DNA of 64,000 nt from Cristatella mucedo (taxonomy: Eukaryota; Bryozoa; Phylactolaemata; Cristatellidae), in NCBI GenBank assembly GCA_009760855.2, contig WPIO01000007.1, positions 11,042,001 to 11,106,000 of the forward strand. Reading direction: 5' to 3'. Made by a program: the position numbers and the translations under genes. The notes below the pieces were generated by a model. The model was not told where the DNA came from. It saw only the letters and a list, made by a program, of their open reading frames with translations, and ran no database searches. Every line of letters starts with the position of its first letter. The stretch's first letter is position 1. Positions 34,430 to 44,177 of this stretch are shown piece after piece.

Positions 34430-34550
34430 CTAAAGCAATTGCGGAATCACAACCTGTGACCATCCTCAAAAGGTTTTCCGAGGTTTCTGCATGCGATGGG
34501 GCTACCTTAATAAGGTCAAGCAAAAAGAGCTCGTCTCCTGAAGACCCTAT
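34430..34550 (+). mobile_element. LINE RT N-terminal fragment
   Basis: Codons read FSEVSACDGATLIRSSKKSS then PEDPI, equivalent to the FKPVTSDLVLKF to LDPIPT block of LINE-A. It lies downstream of the motif A fragment at 34230-34390, although it should precede it in one element, so it is a separate piece. It is cut at DPI by a LINE tail. Confidence 0.65.
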
Positions 34551-34622
34551 AATAATAATAATAATAAAAGCACTTGATCAAGCACCCTCAGAGAACTCAA
34601 TCTCTTTCTAGGCGCTTTATTT
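34551..34622 (-). mobile_element. LINE-A 3' tail
   Basis: (AAT)n then an antisense stem-loop (CACCCTCAGAGAACTCAATC, TTCTAGGCGCTTTA), with almost no UTR. It abuts the RT codons of the preceding fragment. Confidence 0.8.
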
Positions 34623-34904
34623 AGCTCGTATCTTGAGTGCTGTAGCGGCCCGCCTTCGGGGGTTGGAACCATCGCTAGTGAAGCCCGCATACGATAGTTT
34701 ATTATATGCTGGCTTCGGGAGTTCGTGCAGTTAACTCTGTCGGTCCGGTACGCGCCGCGTAAAGCGCTTGGGCCGGCTCGTAGCCACTACTAACAGGCCC
34801 ACAATAAGCTGTCGCTTTCGGCGCCCAGTTGTGGCCCCTTGTGTTTTAACCGTACTGCAGCACTGCATCACACAGTCCACCGGTAGAGAGGGGGGGACGA
34901 GCTC
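34623..34904. other. GC-rich unassigned segment between LINE pieces
   Basis: Begins TGTAGCGGCCCGCC and contains palindrome-like GGCGC/GCGCC elements. No partner copy was found in the window. Confidence 0.35.
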
Positions 34905-35112
34905 ACTGCTGTGCGGTTATAACTCCACCTCCAGTTTTGATTGATCTAGGGGTGTGAAAGAACGAGAAACCAGTTGGGTTTTATTTGTCTTTAATTTAAT
35001 TTATTAGTTTAATTGTAATTAATTATATTTAATTTAATTTAATCGTCTTTAGTTGTCGGGCAGTTTATCGATTTTAGCCAAGTTTCAGTTAGGGTGAGAC
35101 GGTCGATTTGCC
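34905..35112 (-). mobile_element. LINE-A endonuclease fragment with AT-rich expansion
   Basis: Antisense match to the endonuclease part of the 9.6 kb copy: LTETWLKSINCPTTKD on one side and FSFFHTPRSIKTGGGV on the other. Between them about 65 bp of TTTAATT/TTAATTA-like repeats (about 34982-35048) replace the few codons expected. Confidence 0.8.
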
Positions 35113-35114
35113 CT

Positions 35115-36305
35115 GTACCATAATTTCTGTGGTCTTCACTGGCAGACCAACTTGGCCTTGTCATAACCGAGATTTTTAATGCTTCTTTGGGAAAAGGGGT
35201 CGTCCACAAGTCCTTCAAATCGGCAATCGTTAGACCTATACTTAAAAAGGCTGGATTAGATACAGAGGTCCGTGCAAACTATCGCCCAGTTTCCCTTCTT
35301 CCTTTCTTGTCAAAGATTCGTAAAAAATTGTTGCTAAGCAGCTGGATGAACATGTTGAAAAGAATGGAATGTCAGAAACATTTCAATCAGGGTTCAAGAG
35401 ACTGCAGTCCACTGAAATTGCTCTCCTCCTTGCTAACAATGACATTCTAAGTGGCAACGACTACGGGAATGGCACTCACCTAGCTCTGCTAGATCTGTCA
35501 GCTGCCTTCGACACCATTGATCACGATGTTCTACCTGAACTATTGAGAACAACTTACTGCGTCTGCAGCTTGCCATCACGTCCGATCCTTATCCAAGATT
35601 AGAAGCTGTCTTTCACAGTGGCTTGCAAAAAATTTAACTAGCTCATGGGTTCTGTCTCGGCTTGATTATTGCAATTCCCTTTTGGCTGGGTTACCAAAGA
35701 AAGCCACTAGGCCACTACAGCTGACTATGAATATGGCTGCAAGGCTAGTCTTCACGTCCCAGAGATTTGACCACGTGTCTCCTTCGCTAAAAAAGCTAGG
35801 ATGGATGCCGGTTGAGCAACGGATATAGAGCAAAGTTCTCACGTTGACCCACAAGGCCCGCCACGGCTTGGCTCCTTCGTACCTAGCTAAACTGCTGCAC
35901 CAGTTTCAGCACGTTCGCGCCCCAGGTCCCGTGTGGACAATAAATTAGATGTTCCATTCCTCCGCTTAAAGACGTTGGCGACAGAAGCTTTAGCGCTGCA
36001 GGTCCTAGACTGTGGAACTCGCTTCCACAATTCTTATGCAATGACAACTACTCTCCTACTGTCGACTACGGTTCATCCTTTTCAGCGGTCCCGAGCTGCT
36101 ACTTCCATGCTACTCACTACCTGAACTGCTCTCCCGACCCTGCTATGCTTCCCACTTTCTGTTTGTTGCGTGAGACGAAGTCTGTTGGCTAGCGAATACG
36201 TACCGAAAGCCGCTTAAGCTGCGAGTGCGCTATACAAAACTCTCCTGGGCAACACCCACATGGTCCTTATGGCTTTGTGGAGTTACAGACGGAGATACAT
36301 TACAT
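35115..36305 (+). mobile_element. LINE-B (second CR1/L2-like family), internally deleted
   Basis: RT codons read [29 protein letters not shown] and LALLDLSAAFDTIDHDVL (35490-35530). The frame then jumps to the C-terminal region SRLDYCNSLLAGLPKKATRP (35660), so the RT active site and thumb are missing. It continues through HVSPSLKKLGWMPVEQRI, KARHGLAPSYLAKLL and LLRETKSVG to a 3' UTR ending GGAGTTACAGACGGAGATAC. Frames are broken near 35310 and after 35930. Confidence 0.87.
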
Positions 36306-36309
36306 TACA

Positions 36310-37240
36310 CTAGGTCATATAACACAGTGAGACGCGACATAGTGTGGATGTGAACGGCTCTCTAATTTAGGAAGCCCTGAAGTATGACATTGTTCAGAGT
36401 TCGGTCTTAGGCCAACTTCTTTTCACTGTCTATAATCTCCCTCTGGCCGATAACATTGCCGAGCCCAATCTTGGCTTACATTTATACGCCAATGACACCA
36501 AGCTGTACCTAGCCTTTAACCCCCTCCGAGCCTTGCTCCCCACTTGTTAAATTCTCTTAAGAGATGCAGGGACGACATTTGTGTTCCGATGGCTACAAAC
36601 TTCTTAAAGCTTAGCGATGATAACAACCTAATAGCTACTCGCAAAGCTAGTGTCATCCGAAAGTTGCAAGACCTAACCGCAAGACTGGTTCGGCTAGCAT
36701 CACCTCAGTGAACTCTGCCCGTAACCAAAGCAGATGGCGGACGATACACAAATGAATTACATGCTATTCCAAAACGGCTAGTCACCGAGTGAAAACGTTT
36801 CCTCTGCTGTAAAGTCGACTTTATTTCAGGTATGGTATATCTCCCAAATCAGGACCTACTTAGACAAGTGTGTGACAGCCAAAGTAGTTGACGCGTTTGT
36901 GACGTCTCGTCTAGATTGTTGCAGGTCCCTTTACTCTGGATTGCCTGGTCATGCCCTCAATCGTCTACAACCGGTGGAAAACTCAGCAACTCGTCGGCTC
37001 TGACGTCAAAGGCGTAGCTACAACGTCGTAACAATTCCGTCTCCGCTTACCTGGCTCCCTATCAAGTATTAAATCACTTTAACGATCCTCGATCTGGCAC
37101 GACTTGTCACTTCACTTGTTTGCACCAGTCTACCTATCCGACCTCCTCACTCCTCCAGTCACGAGCTATCGTTCCATTCGCTCCTCAGCATCTCGCCATC
37201 ACGAGTCCCTCAAACCAAATCGAAATATTTTGAAATTATG
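36310..37240 (+). mobile_element. LINE-C, diverged CR1/L2-like fragment
   Basis: Codons read VDVNG, SSVLGQLLFTVYNLPLADNI and GLHLYANDTKLYLAF near 36350-36515, then a C-terminal region (HALNRLQPVENSATR-like near 36950, FAPVYLSDLLTPPVTSY near 37120). It is related to LINE-A but clearly distinct. The active-site motif is YAND instead of YADD. Many stops. Confidence 0.75.
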
Positions 37241-37274
37241 GAATCGGTAGGCCGGAGAAAGAGGATGCGAGGAT

Positions 37275-37422
37275 GTTTTAACTGATTTAATAGCCTCATT
37301 TGTATAGCGGCAGAAAAGCCTTATCGGCGTCACCTCAGCTTGCAGAGGTGAACACAGGTTCGCCCATTGCAGGGCTCGAACACACAACCTGGGTCGTGAA
37401 GAGCGAAAACATGTCCTTTAAG
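37275..37422 (-). mobile_element. SINE-B copy
   Basis: Antisense TTTAACTGATTTAATAGCCT, B box region AGGGCTCGAACAC and CAACCTGGGTCGTGAAG head. Confidence 0.78.
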
Positions 37423-37507
37423 TTCAAATGCTGCTCTAAAGGGAGCCAGTGCATGTGAGATGCTGCGATTCAGCAGGTGTGACGTTTCCGGCAGACAAGC
37501 CTGGCTG

Positions 37508-37612
37508 CAGTTTTTGCTTCAACTTCCTTTGCAGCAAATGTAAAGTGCCTAGAACGAGATTGGGTCCTCTGAGGGCGCTATATCAAGTGTACTATCATCA
37601 TTATATTATTAC
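37508..37612 (+). mobile_element. LINE-A 3' tail
   Basis: TTTGCAGCAAATGTAAAGTG, stem-loop (AAAGTGCC, GGCGCTAT; one arm position is a G-U pair) and an ATT/ATC tail. Confidence 0.8.
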
Positions 37613-37699
37613 TAACTGGAGCTTCTCATTACACGGCAGGGAGGCCTGCAAGGAGTGAGTTAGGCAAGTCTACACAGAAAACTCCAGCTTAACGTCCAC

Positions 37700-37752
37700 T
37701 CAAGTACTTGAGACTTTGTGGAGCTACAGACGGAGATTCCTACATAAACGTT
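37700..37752 (+). mobile_element. LINE-B 3' end
   Basis: About 50 bp ending CTTTGTGGAGCTACAGACGG, the terminal block of LINE-B. Confidence 0.65.
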
Positions 37753-38219
37753 TCTGTTTTTAACCCGGCAGATAGCTTGCTGAGATGAATACCACGGCCA
37801 CCGAGCGCTGTAGGCTGCAACTGCTGAGACCTTAATGTTGAGTAGTCAAAGCCATAATCGACGAGTGTGCACATCGGAGAAGAAATTACAATTCCCTAAG
37901 AGTCACTGTGCTCAATGCGGCTAGCACGTCGCAATAACTGCTACCAAAAAATATCGGCAGCTGAACGAGCTTTCAAGCACGAGACATAACCGAACAATCG
38001 TCCGAGATGGCTGCTCTCAATCGGCCTCACCCTGCACGGGACAGCATTCTCCGAGTGCTGCTAACCAACTGCAGCTGATTATACTGCCACTGCCGGTGCA
38101 ATCAAGCAGCGACGGCTACCAGCAATAGGGTCCTTCGCGGCAGCTTTATTATCGCCAGGCCACATTGCCGAGGTCTCAGCCTTGTGCGAGCGGCGGCGGG
38201 CACTAGAGCGCTCGGCTCT
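37753..38219. other. 3' flank of NAA35
   Basis: Contains the candidate poly(A) signal at 38145-38150. The rest is not assigned. Confidence 0.5.
38145..38150 (-). promoter_or_regulatory. candidate polyadenylation signal of NAA35
   Basis: AATAAA on the minus strand, about 70 bp past the NAA35 stop codon. The spacing fits a compact 3' UTR. It is the first canonical hexamer downstream of the gene that I found. Confidence 0.55.
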
Positions 38220-40523
38220 TCACAGCTTGATTATGGGGAAAACCCGATGCATGGAGAACTCGTACTTCGGCAGGCGAACGCTGTTGCGCTGATACTCGCC
38301 GACCAGCACTTTCGTGGCCACGAAATTATTCTTGGCAACCGACAGAAGGGCGTCCATGTCTTTGCAATAGTCTCGCGGCAGCGACTCGAGGTGAGCGAGC
38401 GCCTGCTGAAAGCTGCGGCACGAGCCGACGCAGAGCTCGACGACGAAGCTCGGGCCTGCTGCGCCCGCCGCCGTGGCCTCACAGCGCGACACCAGCTCGC
38501 GGAACTGGGCGTACGGCATGAAGGCCGGCGTGCCGACGACCGAGAATGCCGCAAAGCGCCGCTCGTAGCGTATCTCCTCGTTGTCGTAGGCACCGCAGCG
38601 CGGTCGGTGGCTGGAGCCGCCGGCAGCTGCAGCGAGGGCGGGCAGGCAGCGCAGAGCCACGGCCAGCCGATAGTAGCCGCCGCACAGCTGCTGACAGGCG
38701 CGCACGTAGGCGCGCTCGCTAGCATGCCGCTCGGATCGCTTGCCCTTTCGGGCGGCGCTCGCCTTCCTGCTGCCGCCGCCGCTTCGGCCGCCGGCACCCC
38801 TGGCACCTTTAGAGGCGGCCTGCTCAGCAGCAGCCGCCGCCTCCTGCTGCTCGGTGATGCAGCTGTCGGCGCGCCCGAGCACGGACGCCTGCCACGCGTA
38901 CAGCACGTCGTGCAGATACCAGAACACGTAGCAGTATTCGCGAGCGTCGTACAGCTCCAGCTCAAAGCCCAGCAGGGCATACCGCACCATGGTGTCGATC
39001 ACGTGGTAGAGCACCCACGTGCCGAAGCAGGCCGTGGAGCGCTGCTGCGACGCGTGGCTTCCGAGCGACGCCGGCAGCCCTGCTGCGCCAGCCAGCGCAG
39101 AATCGACCACGTTGTCGACACGGTCGGCTCCATCCTGCAGGCTGGCCAGCTCCTCCAGAGCGGCGGCGAGCTTCTCGCGCTGCCGCGCCCTGTTGTGGCC
39201 GGCGGCGCTCAGCAGGGCGCCGAACGGGCGGACGGCCGCCGAGAAGAAGCTGGCCAGAGCCGAGCGCACGTCGTCGGCGGCGGTCGGCGCCGCAGCGGCG
39301 AGAGCGCGCAGCTGCGGCGCCAGCAGTGCCGGCGGGGCGATGAACGCCTTGGCGCTCTCGCGAAGCACCTCGGCGGCCAGGCGACCGCCGAACGCCGGCG
39401 TCTCGCCGACGGCCGAGCGATAATAGGCATGCTGCAGCAGCGACCTCGCTGCCACGCCGGGCACGTCGCCGCCGCCACCAGAGCTGAAGTCGGCGAAGAA
39501 GCGCAGCGCCTGGCCGAGGTCGGGCTCGGCGGGCACGGAGCAGATGTGGCCGAGCTGCTGCACGAATGCGGCCAGGGCATCGAGCGCAGCTGCCCGCGAC
39601 CACACGGCGGCGTAGCGCGGGAACGTGGGTGGCAGCAGGCGGTGGGCGGCCATCGTGTCAAAGCCGCGTATGCCGCTGACCGACTCGTCGGCGTCGGCCG
39701 CGGCGGCGGAGCCGGTGAGCCGGACGGAGTGCAGCAGCTCGAGCAGCCTGGGCACGCTGTCGCGCACGCTCGTCAGCGCACCGTACCGGTCTGCCTTGAT
39801 CTGCGACAGCGAGGAAAGCAGCAGCCGCACGAACTTTATTCGACAGTGGACGGCCAGGGCCGACTGGTTGCTTGCCCTCTGCTCCTCCAGCTGCTGCTGC
39901 TGCTGCTGCTCACGATCGCCTCGGCTTCGAGTGGCCTTGACAGTCCTGTTCAGCTCGTCCTCGATCTCCCGCAGCATGCCGCCAACTCGAGCGTCGCTGA
40001 CCTCGGCGCCGAGCTTGAAGCCGTACGTCAGGGGCTGAAAGTCCTCCTCTTCGTACACGGACGCCTGCTGCACGACTTCGTGCAGCACGTCGACCAGCTT
40101 GAGGATGCCGAGGACGAACGCCTTCAGGCTCCTGTCCTCGATGTCGTACGGCCTGTGAGCATACATGTTGACGAAAATCGTCTGCGCCAGCGAGCTGCCA
40201 TCCATCCACGTGACCAAGCACCTCAGCGTGCCGTCCATTATGCGCACCAGCTCGTCGCCGGTGAAGTCGGACATCTTAAGCTGACCGCTTTCGATCGCTT
40301 CGTCCACCGACTGATGCTTCCGAGCGACCAGGTTCGATATCAGACCAGCGTCCATCTTTGGATCCATCATCTCAATGGCTGACATGGCTTCAAACAGACC
40401 GAAGCTACCATCGTGCACCAATTCGCCGACTTTTAATTCCCCACAGGCTTCCTTGAACACCGACGTGTAGTCAACCCAATTGTAACTCATCATGTCAGAT
40501 GACCCTGTAATCACAAGACCCAT
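38220..40523 (-). CDS. NAA35: N-alpha-acetyltransferase 35, NatC auxiliary subunit
   Basis: NAA35 (yeast Mak10) is the scaffold subunit of the cytosolic NatC complex. With NAA30 and NAA38 it acetylates N-terminal Met followed by a hydrophobic residue. The 767-residue frame matches the family from end to end: NWVDYT at 15-20, the signature EAMSAIEMMDPKMDAG at 45-60, EEEDFQPLTYGFK at 158-170, RLLPPTFPRY at 295-304, GHNRARQREKL at 442-452, GTWVLYH at 501-507, GFELELY at 519-525, IRYERRFAAF at 651-660 and the end VFPIIKL. Human NAA35 is about 725 residues; the extra length is mostly Ala/Gly-rich linkers near 270-285, 345-355 and 560-600. The 560-600 linker is basic, like the Lys-rich loop of vertebrate homologues. 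A Gln run lies at 206-211. No intron is visible. An in-frame TAA lies 15 bp upstream of the first ATG. Met11 has a better initiation context (purine at -3). The gene is far richer in GC than its flanks: 39301-39360 counts 45 of 60, while 41401-41460 counts 18 of 60. Confidence 0.96.
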   Translation of the reverse strand: MGLVITGSSDMMSYNWVDYTSVFKEACGELKVGELVHDGSFGLFEAMSAIEMMDPKMDAGLISNLVARKHQSVDEAIESGQLKMSDFTGDELVRIMDGTLRCLVTWMDGSSLAQTIFVNMYAHRPYDIEDRSLKAFVLGILKLVDVLHEVVQQASVYEEEDFQPLTYGFKLGAEVSDARVGGMLREIEDELNRTVKATRSRGDREQQQQQQLEEQRASNQSALAVHCRIKFVRLLLSSLSQIKADRYGALTSVRDSVPRLLELLHSVRLTGSAAAADADESVSGIRGFDTMAAHRLLPPTFPRYAAVWSRAAALDALAAFVQQLGHICSVPAEPDLGQALRFFADFSSGGGGDVPGVAARSLLQHAYYRSAVGETPAFGGRLAAEVLRESAKAFIAPPALLAPQLRALAAAAPTAADDVRSALASFFSAAVRPFGALLSAAGHNRARQREKLAAALEELASLQDGADRVDNVVDSALAGAAGLPASLGSHASQQRSTACFGTWVLYHVIDTMVRYALLGFELELYDAREYCYVFWYLHDVLYAWQASVLGRADSCITEQQEAAAAAEQAASKGARGAGGRSGGGSRKASAARKGKRSERHASERAYVRACQQLCGGYYRLAVALRCLPALAAAAGGSSHRPRCGAYDNEEIRYERRFAAFSVVGTPAFMPYAQFRELVSRCEATAAGAAGPSFVVELCVGSCRSFQQALAHLESLPRDYCKDMDALLSVAKNNFVATKVLVGEYQRNSVRLPKYEFSMHRVFPIIKL
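39891..39908 (-). repeat. (CAG)6 run encoding Gln206-211 of NAA35
   Basis: Six CTG units on the plus strand, read as six CAG codons in NAA35. They sit in a Glu/Gln-rich linker between the conserved N-terminal block and the VHCRIKFVRLLL helix, where family members vary in length. Confidence 0.9.
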
Positions 40524-40569
40524 GCACTCGAAGCATTAAGGTGAACTGTGTTTGTTACTAATAACACTG

Positions 40570-40822
40570 AGTCCTGCGGCCCAGTGCTTACGTGTGTTGA
40601 CACTGTTGTGTGTTGACACTGTTGCATGCTGCCACTAACCAAACTTGCATGCTGACCCTGTGCATGTCACCCTAAAAACCATGTTATTCTTATTGTTTAT
40701 CGAGCATGCCACCACTAACCATTCGATCGTGCTTCCTTTGCAGCAATTGTAAAGTGCCTAGACAGAGATTGTGTTATCTGGGGCACTAAATCAAATAAAT
40801 TATAATAATTATTATTATTACT
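40570..40822 (+). mobile_element. LINE-A 3' UTR and tail, directly upstream of NAA35
   Basis: This piece holds only the 3' UTR of LINE-A: the GCATGCTGCCACTAACC and GCATGCTGACCCTGTGC blocks, the terminal stem-loop with arms AAAGTGCC and GGCACT near 40752-40790, and an ATT-rich tail. A 16 bp unit (TGTGTTGACACTGTTG) is doubled at 40593-40624. It points away from NAA35 and begins about 50 bp from that gene's first ATG, so it occupies most of the proximal 5' flank. Confidence 0.85.
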
Positions 40823-40894
40823 ACATCACCCACACGTTAAGATGGGACGTGTCAACTCAGATTAGCTTGGAGAGTTCACTTCCTTGAATATTAA

Positions 40895-41042
40895 ATATAT
40901 ATACAATTCATTTGTATAGCACCCTACGAGAACTTAATCTTTATTCAGGGGCTTAACATATGCCTCTGGGTTAGAGCCCATGACCTCAGCCAGACCTTGG
41001 TCGGGGCGAGCATCTTAACCGCTGGACGAAACCAGTTTGGCC
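40895..41042 (-). mobile_element. SINE-A copy
   Basis: Antisense tail AATTCATTTGTATAGCACCC, stem-loop, and head ending ACCTTGGTCGGGGCGAGCAT then CGAAACCAGTTTGG. It lies 370 bp upstream of NAA35. Confidence 0.85.
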
Positions 41043-41059
41043 TGATCATCTCGATATGC

Positions 41060-41155
41060 CTTCTGCCTGTATCTCCCGCACCCCAGATCCCTCAGTCTGT
41101 ATCTCCCATCTCTCTCCCATCTCTCTCTCCTCTCTCTCTTCCGGCCACTCCTTTC
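41060..41155. repeat. pyrimidine-rich tract
   Basis: CT-rich run with a repeated CTGTATCTCCC block and (CT)n at 41110-41150, between two SINE-A copies upstream of NAA35. Confidence 0.8.
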
Positions 41156-41266
41156 TGGGGAAAACGAGATAATGGGGAGCATAAGCACTTTCAGATCTGT
41201 GATACTTGGTAAGTAGGCATCAAAATGATAAAACTTAACGAGTCAAGAGCTTGCACTGACTCAAAA

Positions 41267-41402
41267 AATATAATTTACTTGTACAGTGCCCTAAGATAAC
41301 TTAATCACTAATTAGTCGCTTCATAACTGCGCTCGGGCCCACGACATCGGTCATCAAATAGAGGGGCACGCACCTTAACCTGTGGGCCAAACCAGCTCGG
41401 CA
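41267..41402 (-). mobile_element. SINE-A copy
   Basis: Antisense tail (AATTTACTTGTACAGTGCCC), B box-like GCTCGGGCCC and head GTGGGCCAAACCAGCTCGG. It lies only 225 bp from the previous copy, in the same direction. Confidence 0.83.
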
Positions 41403-42289
41403 TAATGTCACAGTAGCCGTAAGAATCAAAAGAAAAAAAATCACGATTATTTTGTCACATCGCCTAAATTAACTCAACTTGCATTGCTATGGCACTCTAC
41501 ATCGGCACACGTGCACTTTGGTTTTGGATTGCCATTGCCAGCCAGTTGCAGGTTAGCATCGATGTGAACTATAGAGCACAACGACACATTAACATATTAT
41601 GTGCCTGCAATAAAACTCAATGCTAACATTCGCTGTTCTCAACATCGACATGCTCGACTGCGGAACTGTTGTTGCAGCTGCTTCCATTGCTATTGCATGC
41701 ATATTGTGAGCACCTGTAGTGCACAGCAGCCATTAAGCTGCATATACCCTCGTTTATATCACAGCATCCTCTTCTACCTACAAGAATGAGCTGGCTGTAG
41801 ATTGCAAACTTACACCTACCTGTACACATCCCACACACCAGCTATACTGCTTCTCATTATAACTGAGGCTGAGCAGGCTTGCGCTAATGCTCAAGACCCC
41901 AGCTCCCCTCTGCAGCCTGCTAGTGCTCCATTTACGCACTAAATGATTGGTGCAGACCTCCGGCATCCCCCCAACCCCCCCCCCTACAAAAGAGTTTCAA
42001 TCCCAATCAGACGTTGACCGTTTATCCGTGTGGGTTGGCTGCAATCCGTGGTCTTGAGATCAGTCCCTCTCGACGTGCAACCTGCAAGATGGCTGCAAAT
42101 GTATATTCCTCGTGCTTTGGCAGCCCCAACATTTGGTGGTATAGCGCTGCTTGCGGCCACTAAACCTGGTACTCATCCAGCAGCTAAGTGCTCATGAGCC
42201 TCACAGAAGCACCGCATTCTGGCATAGAACTTAAGCTCACACTGCCAGCATCCAACCCTGTCATGTTCCACAATACTGGCTTCAGCCAC
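41403..42289. other. unassigned stretch
   Basis: Nothing recognised; a C-rich run lies near 41967-41991. Confidence 0.45.
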
Positions 42290-42500
42290 ATGCAGTTATC
42301 CTTTTTAAAGCAGGCACGAATTTTGCAACAGTGTAGGCCGAAAGTAGACAGACTTGACTGCAAACATAACGTGGTCGCCTAGCAAAATTCCCCGTGGGAA
42401 CAAAAGCCCAGATTGCTTGCAGATGCTAGCAGAGATACAATGGCAGTAGCAGAGATATAATAACCCAGTTTGAGGATTGGGCCTTCTACTACACTGCAAT
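42290..42500 (-). mobile_element. LINE-A internal fragment, old
   Basis: Blocks equivalent to the antisense of FQLHNIAKIRACLD (GCACGAATTTTGCAACA), DDHISS (GTGGTCGCCTAGC) and SARNLG are recognisable. Heavily diverged. Confidence 0.6.
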
Positions 42501-42839
42501 TTTTGGTAGTCAGAACCTCATAAGCTTAGCAGGTTTAGAGCCAATAGTGCAAGTATCCACTAGGTGCACAACCGTGCCGAAGTCGGGCATTCAAGATAAC
42601 CACATACCTTTATATAACTCAAAAATTTCATTCATATTGTCAGCTGCTAAATAATACCTATGCCCTTCTGTAGGCTGGCAGAGCGACCTGCTCGGCATGG
42701 CAGCAAAGTGAATACTCAATGATTTGATTACAATAGAGCACCCTTGGTGCTATAGCCAAATCCAGCTCCTCCTCCCCCCACCCTGCTAGGTTTTAAAAAC
42801 CGATCATGGTCGATTAACCAGTCACCAAGACTGCACTCT

Positions 42840-44060
42840 GAAGAGAATGCAACACTAGAAGTCAAAGTAAGCACAGATCGACAAGAGAGCTATTAAGGTA
42901 AAGCTGTGACGAGTCAGTCTGTTGAGAGACTTCCCAGCTAGATGCATGGGAACTAAAGGCACTGTCTCCAAAGGATACATTACATTTCATGCATGGCTTG
43001 TTTGAGGCACTAATAGATAGGTCGAGCAAGAGGAGCAGGTGGTGCTAATGGAAGCCTAATGAGTAACTATTTTAGATCTATAACCCAGTGCAAGAGACGA
43101 AAGGAACCTACGAGTGAGCAATAGAACCTTAAAGGTCTTAGCCCAGGGGTAAGGTGCTCGTTCTGCACGACCCTGGTTGCGGGTTCAAGTCCTACAGTGG
43201 GCGATCCTTTATTGCCCACTGCAAGCAGTGGCGATAGCCATTAAGGCTCGTCTGCAACTATATAAATGTGGCTGTTAAATCAGCTAACTATACATTAAGT
43301 CGATGCACTGCTTGATAAGGAGCCAGAACAGTTTTGAGAAGTTTTGTAACACGGCATGAGATTCACGAATTACAAACCTAGCTACAGAGTTTTTGCAATT
43401 TTAAATAGCTAAAAGAAGATAAACAGAACTTCGGAGCCAATGGAGTCATCAAGCTGAAGGTCATTTTGGAACAGGACACCGATTCCATGCTGAGGCTACA
43501 AGGGATGTGCTAGCTGAGCCAACTTTGAGGGTTACGCATTCAAGATTTTGAGTGACACTAGGTTTGCGCGTAACTCATAGGTTGGTCGGGCCATCGATTA
43601 ATAGCAAATCTCAGCAAGATAAGATGCCAGTAAGTTCAGAGATTCCACGGCTTTGAAAGGCAGGCAGAGAGCACACCACAAGTACAACCGTGTATATCAT
43701 CTGAATAGAAAAGACTGCCTTGTCAGATTGGTGATTACATCGGACAGATGGAAGGCATAAATCCTTAAAAGAATTGAAGGCTTTACAGATCTATGGGCTA
43801 TCACACACGTCAAATGCTCACAGGACGACGGCTTACTTTAACGCTCTGAAATCTCAAACAATAATAGGACCCAGTTAGTTGCAGTGTCATATCAATGATG
43901 CCCAGGAAAAAAGATATATGGCCACAAAGAACTAGCGATCAATAGTATCGAACGCTACATCAAGATCAAACAGAACGAGCAGCAACTAGAAGTCGGAATT
44001 CCTGATAAGGCTGACATAAACTAGCATCTGTGCTGACTTTTTAGAGTGGTTGCCCGTAAA
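42840..44060 (-). mobile_element. LINE-A, long diverged copy carrying a SINE-B
   Basis: Going upstream through the element it reads: the RAFSSYAPKAWN-equivalent near 42950, SLTFRSL near 43110, SINE-B at 43139-43305, then KQRIDFK (43310), the C-terminal core (43360), the block after the active site (43640) and RT blocks near 43930-44000 (antisense of SAAFDTIDR). Many frame breaks; no tail. Confidence 0.75.
43139..43305 (+). mobile_element. SINE-B copy nested in LINE-A
   Basis: TTAGCCCAGGGGTAAGGTGC (A box-like) and GGTTCAAGTCC (B box, 43182-43192), body and end ATATAAATGTGGCTGTTAAA. The host LINE reads CCTTAAAG before it and TTAAGTCGATG after it, so TTAA(A)G may be the duplicated target. Confidence 0.85.
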
Positions 44061-44177
44061 ATCGTCACTGGAATGCATTATCGGTTTTTTACGTTTTATT
44101 GGAACAGAATAATTCTCTACCACATCTCGTTAGAAAGCAATTGACAGCAGCTGAAGGGACTATGAATGAAAGTTGAT

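Noticed and set aside
34640-34900. TGTAGCGGCCCGCC... as the start of an LTR
   Set aside because: No matching end, second copy or internal region could be found in the window.
38184-40382. 732-codon plus-strand frame antisense to NAA35
   Set aside because: It is in codon register with NAA35 and low in complexity (Ala/Arg/Gln-rich). It exists because the sense gene avoids TTA, CTA and TCA. No family match.
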